DNA of 64,000 nucleotides, taken from the NCBI GenBank assembly GCA_039583875.1, contig CM077166.1, positions 95,016,094 to 95,080,093 on the forward strand. Direction: 5' to 3'. Positions within the stretch are counted from its first letter, which is position 1. Each line of letters starts with the position of its first letter. Source of the DNA: Platanthera guangdongensis. Lineage: Eukaryota; Streptophyta; Magnoliopsida; Asparagales; Orchidaceae. Of this stretch, positions 32,122-42,683 are shown piece by piece. A model generated the notes under the pieces. The model had not been told where the DNA came from and ran no database searches. It worked only from the letters and a program-made list of their open reading frames with translations. Position numbers and translations under genes: made by a program.

Positions 32122-35090
32122 TGATGTGCCCGCGAACAGACTCTTACTGTGGTTGGTTCGGTGAGTCGATCGCCGCGGGCTTGCTCGGGTAGGCAAGTGC
32201 ACCTATCGCAAGTAGTACTCGATATTCGGGGGAATACCGAGGTCGTATTGTTCTCGGGGTCGCGTTGACTATTCTTACTCCTCCGGGAGGACTATTATTT
32301 TACTGAAAATAAGGTGGATTTTTTTTACTTAATAAAAAGGCGGAAAAGCAAAGGAGCGAAAAAAATGATTTATAAAATATTCGATGAAGGGTTAACGCTC
32401 GGCATCGAATCGGATTAAGACTAAAATAATTTTTAATAATAAAAAGACTTAGTTTTCAAATTAATAATAAGGCAACTTGGCCGTGGAGGTTCCACAAATG
32501 TGAGCGCACTTATCTCTAGGAATATTGCTCACCTGAACGTTAAGACTATTCGACCGAACGTTAGTCCGACGAAGGATTCCTCTTAACGCCCGCTTTACGC
32601 TAAGAACCCCGCTATTGGGTGGGGAACCCAATCCGGTAGAATTACGCTTGTCCTCTCTCGAGGGGGTGCACGCAACTCTATTTACCCAGGGGTGATCGGT
32701 CCATATGCACGGCCTCTCGGCTAGCTAGCATATGGACTACGGAAATAGGGCCCACACATCGATTATGTGGTCCTACGCGTCGTAAACCCGGAGTAAACCC
32801 TAAGTGCTTAAATTAAAATGAAAATTAAGAACTTTAATTATTATAAATCATTTCAAATGTCCCAATGCTCTTCGATGCCGAGGCTAATAGCGATTAGCCA
32901 CACATCGGTATGGGGACGGCTTATAATTTAGTGAGGCGTGAGTTCGAAATTAAATACTAAACGATTATAAGAAAGAGACATAAGAAAAATAACAACATTT
33001 AGAAAATCGAAAAATTAGCTAAAACAAGAACTCACGCACACTCTAAATTATAAATTAAAAAGGAAACTAAGTTACACATGAAAAGAAATTTGCATAATTC
33101 AAATTTGCGAGTCCCACTCAAACGAGTGGGGGCGGTAAATAAAGGCTGAAAATTGCAAGTCCTACTCAAACGAGTAGGACTGAAATGAAAGCGAGTCCTA
33201 CTCAAATGAGTAGGAGAAAATAAATGCGATTACAGGGCTAAAAGTCCGGCCATTTAACTCAAGTGAGTAGGCGGAAAAAATAAAGAAAGTAAAATTGCAA
33301 GTCCTACTCAAACGAGTAGGACTGAAAATGAAAACGATGCGCCATTTAACTCTTAACGAGTAGGCGGAAATAAATGCACACGAACACACACACTCCAAAT
33401 GAAATTCAAGAAAGCAATAAAATTATACACCTACACTCACACACTCTACATAATTTGAATAAAGCATTAAAAGAAAGCAATTAAAAAGAAAGCATGAAAA
33501 TTATACACCTACACTCACACACTCTACACAATTTAAATCAAAGCATAAAAATTATACACCTACACTCACACACACTTCATGAAAAATCAAAGTTACCTAA
33601 AAATTAAAATTTTAACTATTTCAAGCATAGGTTTTGCCAAAAACAAATAAAAAGAAGAAATTAAAATTTTAGAAGACAAAAGTTTTTCAAAACAAATTAA
33701 AAACCAAAGTTTTTGGAAAATAAAAATTTCAACATTTTCATTCCTAGGATTTCATAAAAGAGCTAAAAAAGTTGAAATAAAAGTGAAAGAAGAAAAAAAG
33801 TTTTCATTCCAAAATGAAGCTAAGTAAAAAAAAACAAAGGAAACTTTAACTCTTTTACACACTCATAAGAGTGAAGATGTTGAAGAAGACAAGAAAAAAA
33901 GGAAAACCTAATTCATCATTTCATGAGTTTCTAACAAAACCTATCTTGAAAAATCAAAGGCATGTAGAGAGGAAATCCTAACCTAAGCATGAAAACAAGT
34001 AAAAAAAATGTAAAGTAAGCATGTTACACTCATACACACACACACACTTTTCATAAATGAAGAACAAGTGAAGAACAAGTGAAGAACAAAGATAAAACCA
34101 AGGATAAAAAGGGAAAGAGGTGAGCCATCCAAATGAATTTTTCATGCTAAATAAAGAGAGAAAATCTAACATTTTATTAAAATTTTCAAGCTATTACAAA
34201 GCTAAAAGGTAAAGCAAAAACAAAACATGAAATAAGAAGGGAGAAATCTCCTTACATAGCACTAGAATCCACGGATTAAGCCCACAAAAAGACACTAACT
34301 TGGCCCAAAAATCTGAACCCTTGGACCTTACAGAACTGGGCTATTTATAGGAAAAAATTTCTAAGTACACGCCCTCGGTCACGGGCGTGACATGGGGGCG
34401 TGACAGTACTATTCATGAAGGCGGCTGGCGATTGGACAGCAAAGTTGACTTCGGGCTGAGTTCGCAGCAGTCACGCCCTAGGTCACGGGCGTGACTATGG
34501 GCGTGTCGGGAGGTAGAGCCGGGCGCGGGTTGCGTCAAATGTCCTCGGCAGCGTCTTGTCGGGCCAGCTGGAAAGGTCACGCCCCATGTCACGGGCGTGA
34601 CTATGGGCGTGACAGTTGGGTCGACACTCGACGAATGTCGAGCGGAAAGTGTCGAGTCGAAATCGTTGAGCTGAAATTGGGTCACGCCCCAGGTCACGGG
34701 CGTGACTATGGGCGTGACAGTTGGGGTCGACACTCGACGATCGTCGAGTGGAATTCGTCGAGAGGAGAGGACACGGGCTTGGGTCACGCCCCGTGTCGGG
34801 TGACACGGGCGTGTCGCCAGGCGTGTCAAGCCTTTTCTTCAGAAATTTTCCGATTTCACGGGAAATGCACAGTCACGGCTCGGTCACGGGCGTGACCCAT
34901 GTGTCACGGGCGTGTACTTCCCAATTTTTGGCAGATTTTGGAATTTTTCTGAAAATCAAAATAAAACAAGTTAGGAGAAAATTTACAAGAATAGGAACAT
35001 TTTATTGAACAAAAATAAGTAAAAACGACGAAAATAAATGAAAATGACTAAATTAATGTGCATAAAAATACGCATATTTACAGTTCATCA
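32122..35090 (-). repeat. 5' LTR of A (2969 bp)
   Basis: It matches 21993-24966 almost base for base. Differences seen by eye include C/A at about 32,227 and G/A at 32,401, plus single-base indels in homopolymers. It carries the same three repeat zones. As the 5' LTR it holds the promoter for the full transcript. Confidence 0.95.
34341..34349 (-). promoter_or_regulatory. TATA box of the A 5' LTR
   Basis: TATAAATAG on the - strand, preceded by the GTCACGCCC array (34365-34920). Transcription would start about 30 bp further left, giving an R/U5 region of about 2.2 kb that contains the AGTCCTACTC hairpins. Confidence 0.75.
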
Positions 35091-35095
35091 CCTTG

Positions 35096-35390
35096 GCACT
35101 AGTTTCCATACTTTGTTCCTTTCAAATTGATGCAACTCCTCTTGCATTGCAATGATCCAGTGTGGATCTTGCTCTGCATCTTGAATGGACTGAGGTTCAA
35201 TTTGAGATAGGAAGCAGCTGTGCAACAGGTTTTGGTTGACCTGATTTCTGGTTTGCACACCAGCTGAGATGTCTCCAGTTATTTGGGAAATTGGATTGTC
35301 TCTTGATGTTACTAAATTAACAGGGGGTGTTGATTGTTCACTAACCTGTGTTGTTGTTTCCTCTTGTGGTACAACAACTGGCTCTTCAAG
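35096..35390 (-). pseudogene. pol: Pre-RT linker and RT N-terminus of S3
   Basis: Reading toward element A, the frame ends with HWIIAMQEELHQFERNKVWKLVPR, the conserved start of copia RT. It continues on the other side of A at 21987. Upstream is the variable integrase-RT linker. This proves that A is inserted in the S3 RT gene. Confidence 0.88.
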
Positions 35391-36113
35391 TTATTCTTCA
35401 ATATGTTGAGCACTTTCTTCATCTTCACTGCTTTCATCCCTTTGAGTAACCTGTAACTTGTTCAAGACTTCAACTAGAGAATGTTCCGGCAAAGGTTCTA
35501 TGGTAGAAGGGATCTTCTCCTTGAAAGACATGTTAGATTCATCAAATGATATATGAATAGATTCCTCAATTTTTAAAGATGATTTATTATAAACCCTATA
35601 AGCCTTGCTGATCATGGAGTATCCCAGAAATACTACTTCATCAGCTTTAGCTTGAAATTTTGCTAAGTATTTCTTGTCATTATTATGTATATAGCAAATA
35701 CAACCAAAAACTCTAAAATAATAAACTTTAGGTTTCTTCCCTTTGAGTAATTCATAGGGAGTCTTTCCCTTTAGTTTTTGTATCAAACTTCTATTCAGCA
35801 CATAGTTGGAGGTGTTCACTGCCTCTGCCCAAAAGGATAGAGGAAGGTGAGCATCTGAGAACAATGTAGTGGCAGATTCAATAAGGGTTCTATTTTTCCT
35901 TTCAGCTACCCCATTTTGTTGAGGAGTTCTAGGAGCTGAGAAAGTATGCCTGATCCCTTCACTCTGACAGAACTCTTGCATAAGAAGAGAATCAAACTCT
36001 GTCCCATGATCACTTCTGATCAGGGCAATGTGAGTATTGAACTCAATCTGTATACATTTGAGAAACTCTGTCAGACACTTAAAGTTATCAGACTTCTTCC
36101 TTAGAAAGAACAC
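35391..36113 (-). pseudogene. pol: Integrase core of S3
   Basis: A 240-codon frame has the second catalytic Asp (LIRSDHGTEF), the Glu (PQQNGVAERKNRTL), FWAEAVNTSNYVLNR, and the C-terminal copia motif GKTPYELLKGKKPKVYYFRVFGC with VFLGYSMISKAYRVYN. The first Asp is in the preceding segment (HMDLFGPI), separated by a stop near 36,175. The catalytic residues persist but the frame is interrupted. Confidence 0.92.
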
Positions 36114-36173
36114 CCAAGTGAATCTAGAGAAGTCATCTACAACTACTAAAGTGTAAGATTTCCCTCCTAAGCT

Positions 36174-36434
36174 TTATACTGTGATGGGTCCAAAAAGATC
36201 CATGTGTAACAGATACAATGTCCTAGGTGAATCACTCTTATTAAGTGACTTAAAGCTGTTTTCAGTTTGCTTGACTAATTGACGAGCCCTACAGAGTCCT
36301 TCCTTCTTGTAGGGGCCAGAAGATAGTCCTCTAAGAAGGTTGTCCTTGGATAGCCTAGCAATAGTTCTAAGGTTTAGGTGTCCTAGTCTCTTATGCCATA
36401 ACATATTTGTTCTATAAACAGAATTAAAAGGCAA
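36174..36434 (-). pseudogene. pol: Pre-integrase zinc domain of S3
   Basis: The segment contains LWHKRLGHLNLRTIARL (His pair) and CRARQLVKQ, where the usual second Cys (CRACQLGK) is replaced by Arg, so zinc binding should fail. It ends with HMDLFGPI, the first catalytic Asp of integrase. It overlaps the protease frame by about 50 bp, showing a frameshift near 36.4 kb. Confidence 0.88.
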
Positions 36435-36775
36435 ATATCTACATCAGTTGAAAGAAAATCTACTAGATAGATGTTACCTTTCCTTTTACCTGTCAACACA
36501 GTTGTGTTGTCCTCTGACTTGATTTTGCATAAAGCTTTGCTGAAGGTCACCTGGTAGCCTTCATCACACAGCTGACTGATGCTTATTAAGTTGTGCTTCA
36601 GTCCTTCCACATAAGCTTCCTTCTTGAATGTTATTGATCCAATCTGGACTGCACCATATCCTTTAGTCTGTCCAAAGTTTGAATCACCAAAGATAACTTT
36701 GGGTCCAAGCTTGGCTCTAAAGGAAGTGAGGTTGTCCTTATTCCCTGTCATATGCTTAGAGCACCCACTATCCAA
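36383..36775 (-). pseudogene. pol: Protease of S3
   Basis: This segment begins with the copia aspartic protease site, read as DSGCSKHMTG, and continues through the usual GDSNFGQTKGYGAVQIGS, VEGLKHNLISISQLCD and GYQVTFSK motifs toward the pre-integrase domain. A stop lies just before the active site (near 36,776). Confidence 0.88.
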
Positions 36776-36847
36776 GTATCATTGATGGTTAGATGTTGGA
36801 TAGGTCTTCACCTGCACATAAGATAATTCATTTGTTTTTGACCCAGT

Positions 36848-37505
36848 TTACCTTGGGCCTAGGTTGATAACCTTTAAATTCTGAAATAAAAAACATCCCA
36901 GGTTGACTCTTATATCCTTCAGGATGATAACTCCTTGGAGGTATAATCCATTCAGTATAAGGGTTAAAGATTTGGGATGAAGGACCCTTAGTATTGGATT
37001 TTGATTTGCCCTTGAAAGAATTTCCAGAGTTCTGACCTCTGTTCGACGATCTTGGAGCTGCGTTCGACGATCTTGGGTCAGATCGTCGAGCTCCGTTCGA
37101 CGGTCAACTATAGCAGAGTTCAGGAACTTGAGATCGTCGACCTGAGTTCGACGATTTTGCCTGAGATCATCGATCTGCGTTCGGCGATCGTCAATCTGCA
37201 TTCGGCGATCGTCGATCTCCGTTCGACGATTTCTGCTGGGACTTAGTTTTCTTGGGAAGATCAGAATTTTTCCTAGCTACCTCTACAACTCCCTTTCCTT
37301 TATCAGAAATGAATTTGATTGGAGTTGTTAGAACTATGGGTTGGCTGGATGAAGCACCCAAGCCCAGTGTACTGTTAAATCTAGAGTTCACTGTGCTTGT
37401 GATGTCCATCAGCTTGATGCTTCTCCCATTAAGGGATTCTTCAAGCTTCGTGGCCTCAGATAGCTCACTTTTCAGTGAAGCTATCTGCTCCCTACAACAC
37501 TCCAA
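36848..37505 (-). pseudogene. Gag-protease linker of S3 with TCGTCGA-derived peptide repeats
   Basis: Two overlapping frames occur. One (37191-37505) looks coiled-coil (CREQIASLKSELSEATKLEES). The other (36848-37201) is made of repeats such as DRRTQIDDLRQN and DRRTELDDL encoded by the palindromic motif of this family (37045-37235 on the DNA). Neither has an enzyme motif. The repeat has thus expanded inside the protein-coding part. Confidence 0.65.
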
Positions 37506-37742
37506 CTCCTGAGAGAGTTTGAGGTTTTCTGACTTTAAAGTATTATGTTCAGATAAATGATTTCTGAGAGAGATAATTTCTTTCTCAGATTTTAGCAGAT
37601 CTAAACACAGTGCTTTAAATTCAGATTTAAAGTCCTCTGAATTAAAATCAAAGAACTAATTACCTGATCTTCTTCAGGTTGAGTCTCTGATCTGACTCTG
37701 ACTCCTCTTCTTCTGAATTATGTGGTGAGGCATTGATTGCCA

Positions 37743-38863
37743 TCATGCAGAACTCTTTCTCTTCTGCATCATCCTCATCATCACTGGAGCTGGATTAGGC
37801 TTCTGACTCCTCTTCAGTCTCACTCCAGGATTCAGCAACAAACCCCTTTCTTGTATGTTTGTTTTTGCTTGATGAGGTTTGCCATTGCCATTCCTCTTGG
37901 AGTCTTTCTCCTTTCTTCTTTCTTTCTTGTCCCTTCTGTCCTTGTTTTTGTTTTCTGGACAGTCAGGAACTATGTGCCCTGGTTTCCTATAACCAAAGCA
38001 AACAATTTCTTTATTATTAATTGACTTGTCATACCTTGGCTTACCATGCTCCTTGTATGATCTCCTTCTGAAGTCCTTTCTGGCCATCTTGTAAAATCTT
38101 TTGGCCAACAAACTGAGCAGTTCATCATTGCCTGTGACTTTATCTTCAGGCTGATCTTCAGTTGCCTTGAAGGCTATTGTTTTCTCTTTTCTTGTGGCTG
38201 GTGAGGCAGCCTTCTGTTCTTCTTCTCTATTCTTGATGAGTAGCTCATAAGATTTGAGCTTACCTAATAGAGCTTCTGTGGTGATCTCATTCAAACTTAT
38301 GGCATCCTTGATTGGCCAGATTCTTGAATCCCAAGTGCTAGGGAAGCACATTAGAATTTTATCATTGAGTTCAGTTAGTGAGATCTCTTTATCCAATGTC
38401 CTGAGTTCACTGACAATTAGACTGAGCCTGTTGTACATATCTCCCACTGACTCAGTTTCTCCCTTCTTGAAATTCTCATATTGAGATATGAGGTGGGATC
38501 TCCTATCCTTTCTCTCATCAACTGAGCCTGAGACTATTTCAGAGAGTTTGTCCCAAATTTCCTTTGCTGAATTGCATTCAACCACCTTTTGAAATATGTC
38601 ATCAGACATTGTCTGGGCTAAGATGTTCATAGCCTTGGCATCACTACCTTCCATTTCTTGATGTCAGCATCTGTTCCGGATGGAGGTGGAACAGCATTTG
38701 TACTTGAGTTCTCTGGAGGTCTTGGACACACTGTCAAAACAGAGTTAAAAATATCCTCGTCAATAGAATTCATTTATAGTCTAATCCTTGCTTTCCAAAG
38801 TGCAAACTTGGATAGATTACACACTGGAGGTCTGGTGCTAGCATAATCTTTGTTTTGGGCCAT
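37743..38863 (-). pseudogene. gag: Gag of S3
   Basis: The likely start ATG is at 38861-38863 (protein beginning MAQNKDYASTRPP), soon interrupted by a stop near 38,794 and a frameshift near 38,655. The long segment 37743-38654 holds the copia UBN2-type gag core (SDDIFQKVVECNSAKEIWDKL, RKDRRSHLISQYENFKKGE, DMYNRLSLIVSELR, MCFPSTWD). Its zinc knuckle reads CFGYRKPGHIVPDC, with Tyr for the second Cys, so the C-X2-C-X4-H-X4-C is broken. A Lys/Arg-rich tail follows. It would build the capsid if intact. Confidence 0.9.
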
Positions 38864-38981
38864 GATTTGTGAAAACAAAATCTAATACTAATTTTCAAAA
38901 GAAAACAGATCTAACTAGGGATCTTTGGGTTCAGGTGTTAGCCTGTGCAACCACCAAGGTGTGGTATGTTTAACCAACCTC

Positions 38982-38993
38982 GCTTTGATACCA
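38982..38993 (-). other. Primer binding site of S3
   Basis: On the - strand TGGTATCAAAGC, 11 of 12 identical to the initiator-Met tRNA complement, separated by 2 bp from the LTR end. Confidence 0.88.
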
Positions 38994-38995
38994 AT

Positions 38996-40535
38996 TGAAA
39001 GTGCAGCTAGATCTGATATACTCTAGAGGGGGGTGAATAGAGTATATGGTGCTTGAAAACTTTTTACAACAATTGTTGTAATGTGAGTGAGCAGGGAAGC
39101 AGTTAATAAATTTTATCACAGAGCTAAGCTAATCATAAGCTAAACACAGAACAATCACAGCCAGAAACAAAAATAAAGACAAGCAAAACTAGATGACACA
39201 AGGAAATATAGTGGTTCCCCTAAACTTGGGTACATCCACTCTTCTATCACCCTAGGTAGGAATCCACTGTAGGATGAGTTGATCAGGTGTCCTGGGCACC
39301 AATGAGCTTTTGATAAGGTGCTCAAAAACCAAATCAGATTTTTTGATCAAGTGTCTTGCCACCAATGAGCTTTTGACAAGGTGCTCAAAAACCAAGCTCA
39401 AACTTTTGAAGGGAGTTTGAGAAACCCTTTATAGAGATGGGGGTGAGAGAGTGATGGAAGTCTTCTCTTTCTCAAACAGCTGAGAAGACTATGTGGATTG
39501 ATGGTGTCAAAGCTCCCCCTGAGTGCTTGAGATCTTCAGGAAAAGAAGCTTTGCTGTAGGGTGATAGGCCTTCAGAAGTTGAACTCCAGCAATAGATGAT
39601 TTCAGCAACAACTGAAATGTTGGATGTCTAGAGTCTTGAAATATGTTGGCCTGGAACACTTGAGACAAGAGAGATCTGAAGATTTCAGAAAATTTGATCT
39701 CCTTGGATGTGTGTTCTTGAGAATTCTTTGAGACAAAGAATATTTTTGTTCTTGTTCTGAAGATTACTGATGTCTGTCTTTCTGTCGGTCTGTGTGTATC
39801 TGTGTATGTGAGAGATTCAAAAAATTCTTCTCTTTTATTCTCTAGTACTGAATAGAAAAACATCCTCTGTCAAGAATAGCCGTTGGCCTGCATTAATTGC
39901 ATCCTTAATTGCAAAATGCCTTCTGGAGGAAAGTCCATAGAAATATTCCTTGAAAATCCCTTGAAACTTGGTGCAGAAATAAATGAAAACGGCTAGAAAA
40001 TCTTCTAAATTAATTGCAGAATAACTCCTTAACTGATTTGAATTTGAATCTTGAAACATCCTTGAAGTTATCTGAAAACGTCGAACTGAGCTCTGCTATC
40101 GTCGAACTGAGCTCAGCGATATGGATTTATATTGCAATAAAATATCGTCGATCCGAGCTCAAAGATCGTCGAACTGAGCTCAGATATAGAAATCCAATAC
40201 TGAGTCAAGATCGTTGAACTGAGCTCACCGATCGTCGAATGGAGTTCGACGATTTGATGAAGTTGAGCTCGGCGATCGTCGAATGGAGTTCGACGATCTG
40301 TCGAAGTTGAGCTAGACGATCGTCGATCGGAGTTCGACGAATCGTCGTGCTGAGCTCGATGATATGACTTAGTCTCAAACTGAAAAAGTCTTGGTCTTGA
40401 GGGCAGCTTCCAAACTTAGACTTCTAACCCTTAGACTCAATTCTAATTGACCTTCTGAGCTATACAGGAGGTCAAACAATGGTTTCCTAGAGACATAGTG
40501 ATCCTGACCCAAATTAGTAATAGTATGTTCCAACA
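38996..40535 (-). repeat. 5' LTR of S3 (1540 bp)
   Basis: From TGAAAGTGCAGC to GTTCCAACA, followed by GACCT. The palindrome array is at 40076-40362 (U3). An AT-rich promoter-like site (GAATAAAAG on the - strand) lies near 39,840. The short ORFs inside have counterparts in the left LTR and are not genes. Confidence 0.93.
40076..40362. repeat. ATCGTCGAACTGAGCTC palindrome array (right LTR of S3)
   Basis: It has the same layout as 15893-16175, with a few substitutions and small indels between the two copies. Confidence 0.92.
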
Positions 40536-40540
40536 GACCT

Positions 40541-40934
40541 CCCTTATAGCTTAGGAAGGTATAGGTGGGTCCCTTTGTTTCGGGGGGGGGGGGGGGGTAA
40601 CTGGCCCTATATAGGTTAGTTTGACCCATTTAGGGATACGGTTGACTTTGACCAACTTGACCACTTTGGTTGACCCTATTGGGTACTTTGTTGACCCTAT
40701 GGACCACTAAAAGGGTTAGGGGTATTATGGTGTTGTCCTGGAGTCAACTTGGAATCCTAAAGTCACGCCCTATGGTGGGTAATTGAAAATTTCTATTTGA
40801 AGCCCAAGGTAGTTTTCACCTTCTTACATAAGTTTATTTGGTCACCTTGGGCATCTTAGGGTTTTGTCATGACATTGACATGACAAAACCACTGCTAAGG
40901 GGTCTAGAAGTTTGAGGGATGTTATACGGGAACA
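40541..40934 (-). repeat. 5' LTR of D, right part (U3 end)
   Basis: It continues the D LTR after the S3 insertion. It contains a G-run of about 15-20 (40578-40597), a CCTATATAGG palindrome (about 40,602), six TTGACC/TTGACT cores and the terminal ...GAGGGATGTTATA, after which N2 sequence begins. Confidence 0.65.
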
Positions 40935-41091
40935 TTAGAGAAAAATTGCAAAAATCTGTTATTTTGTGGGTCACGCCACTAGGTCACGCCCGTGACCTAG
41001 GGCGTGTCTTTAGTGTTACTGGAAATAACAGGAAGGGGAAAATAGAGGAGTTAATCTGGCATTTGCTAGAGAGGTCACTCCCCTAGGTCAC
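40935..41091 (-). repeat. Left LTR of N2, first fragment
   Basis: It matches about 51,786-51,965 in the right LTR of N2 (GGGAA, AAAAATCTG, GTTATTTTGTGGGTCACG, TTAATCTGGCATTTGC). Its left continuation is displaced by D, and its right continuation resumes at 47835 after N1. Confidence 0.8.
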
Positions 41092-42683
41092 TGTTGATAA
41101 ATTTGATAGTTTTAAAAATAAATACAAACTAAAATCCAAAATAGGCAAGTGTATCTAATGAAATATGGTATAGGAAATTATCGTATTAAACTCGGGGCCT
41201 GTTAAGTACTTCTACTCACGCAAATTAATATTATTTTATCTAATAATACTTTAGAGGTAAATTAAAACTAAATGAAGAAAAATGAAAATAAATCAAACAC
41301 TTGATCTAGACTCACTTTAAAATAAACCTTTCATAAAAGTTAACTTCTAAATTACCTAATTCGATCGTGGAGGTTCCTAAATTACAAAAGCGCCTCTCTC
41401 AAGAATACGCTCTCGACTTAACTTAGGATGATCATTTAAGACCTCTCGGCCAGTCAGAACCCCTAAGCCCGCCTTATGCGGTGAACCCCTCTATTGGATT
41501 TGACTCCAATCCAGAGGTTCCATGTCATCCTCTATTAAGGAATGCATGCTGCTCCTTCTACCTTTGAATGATCTACTCGTATCCACAACCTCTCGGTAAG
41601 TCTAAGACACATATCTAAAATCGAAATCAAAGCAATTAAATAAAATTTAGATCGAATTGGAAATAATAGAGTTTGATAAAAAGAATATTATTTTATTCTA
41701 AAACTTGTCAAAATCAAGTGCTAATAAAAGGAGAGATACATGTAAAGATAAACAATTACAAGCTTGAAATAAAAGTGCTAGAAATAAAAGTAACTAACTA
41801 TAAAAAAGTACATAAAGGAAAATGCATGAAAACCAAAATATATGCTACTAAAACTGGCTAATAAATACTCCTAGATGCCTCCCTAGATGCCTCATCAGCT
41901 CCTGGCTTTGTCTGGAATTTATAGAAAAAGTTCTGGAAGGTCATGCCCCTAGGTCACTCCCGATACCTAGGGCGTGTAAGGCTTGGAAACCGCTGTCTCG
42001 AAAGCCCGACAACGTTGGAGAAAATCCGTCAAAGGTCATCATTTTGCAGGTCATGCCCCTCGGTCATGCCCGTGGTCTAGGGTCTGTCAAGTCAGTTACG
42101 GGAATCGGCGGGAAGGAGAAATGACGGGAATTTACATTGGCAGTTGTTGAAGAGGTCACGCCCCTAGGTCACGCCCGTGACCTAGGGTGTGTATTGACCG
42201 GGTTATCAAATGGCTGGAAATGGCACAATCTGGTTTCAATTCGATAGTTTTGGGTTGGTCACACCCTAGTTAACGCCTGTGACATATGGGCGTGTACTTA
42301 GAAAAAGTCCCAGAATTATTTTTTCCCGAGACACGCTGCAATGTCACGCCCTAATAGGGTGTGACTTAGGGGCATGCACATGTGAAACTCTCCAGATTTG
42401 TAGAGGACGTTGTCCTTTTTTGTTGACTGGTTGCACGTCTCGTAACTCTTCTTTTATTGAAAGTTATGACCACTTGAAGTTCAGCTATCCGCGGCCAAAA
42501 ATGTTAATTTTCTCCAAATTGCCTCCAGAACATTGGCATGGACTTAAAATTGATATTTAAAGCCCAATTGACCTGAAATATAAAAAGAAAGCAATTAAAA
42601 ACATAATTATAAAAATATAATTATAATCTTATTATTTATTAAATAAAATCTATATAAAAATAACGATATAATTAGAGTTATCA
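41092..42683 (-). repeat. 3' LTR of N1
   Basis: From TGTTGATAAATTTG to AGAGTTATCA. The U3 contains the GTCACGCCC palindrome array (41930-42375). A TATAAATTCC-like box is read on the - strand near 41,918. No gene is present. Confidence 0.85.

Larger units (their letters stand above)
21993..35090 (-). mobile_element. Athila-like Ty3/gypsy retrotransposon A
   Basis: This is a 13.1-kb element with two LTRs of 2974 and 2969 bp (TGATGTGCC...GTTCATCA), flanked by CCTTG (21988-21992, 35091-35095). The primer site matches tRNA-Asp, as known for Athila. Gag, protease, RT, RNase H and integrase are in order on the - strand. No env-like ORF is seen between integrase and 3' LTR. The LTRs differ by about eight substitutions and eight one- or few-base indels by eye, so insertion is recent compared with every neighbour. 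A few frameshifts are present nevertheless. Confidence 0.95.
14813..40535 (-). mobile_element. SIRE/Maximus-like Ty1/copia element S3
   Basis: The element has TG...CA ends and the 5-bp duplication GACCT (14808-14812, 40536-40540). On the - strand the order is 5' LTR, initiator-Met-type primer site, gag, protease, integrase, RT, RNase H, a large extra ORF region, purine tract and 3' LTR. This order and the extra ORF after RNase H are typical of SIRE/Maximus copia elements. It is split by element A (21993-35090) in the RT and carries a TRIM in the 3' LTR. Without insertions it is about 12.1 kb. Gag and pol have several stops and frameshifts, and the two LTRs differ by roughly 2% by eye. Confidence 0.92.

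Noticed and set aside
41095..41100. Alternative left end of N1 at TGATAA (41095) instead of TGTTGATAA (41092)
   Set aside because: Only the start at 41092 gives a 5-bp duplication (GTCAC) that matches the right flank, although the right LTR copy begins TGAGAAA and lacks the extra three bases, so a small uncertainty remains.
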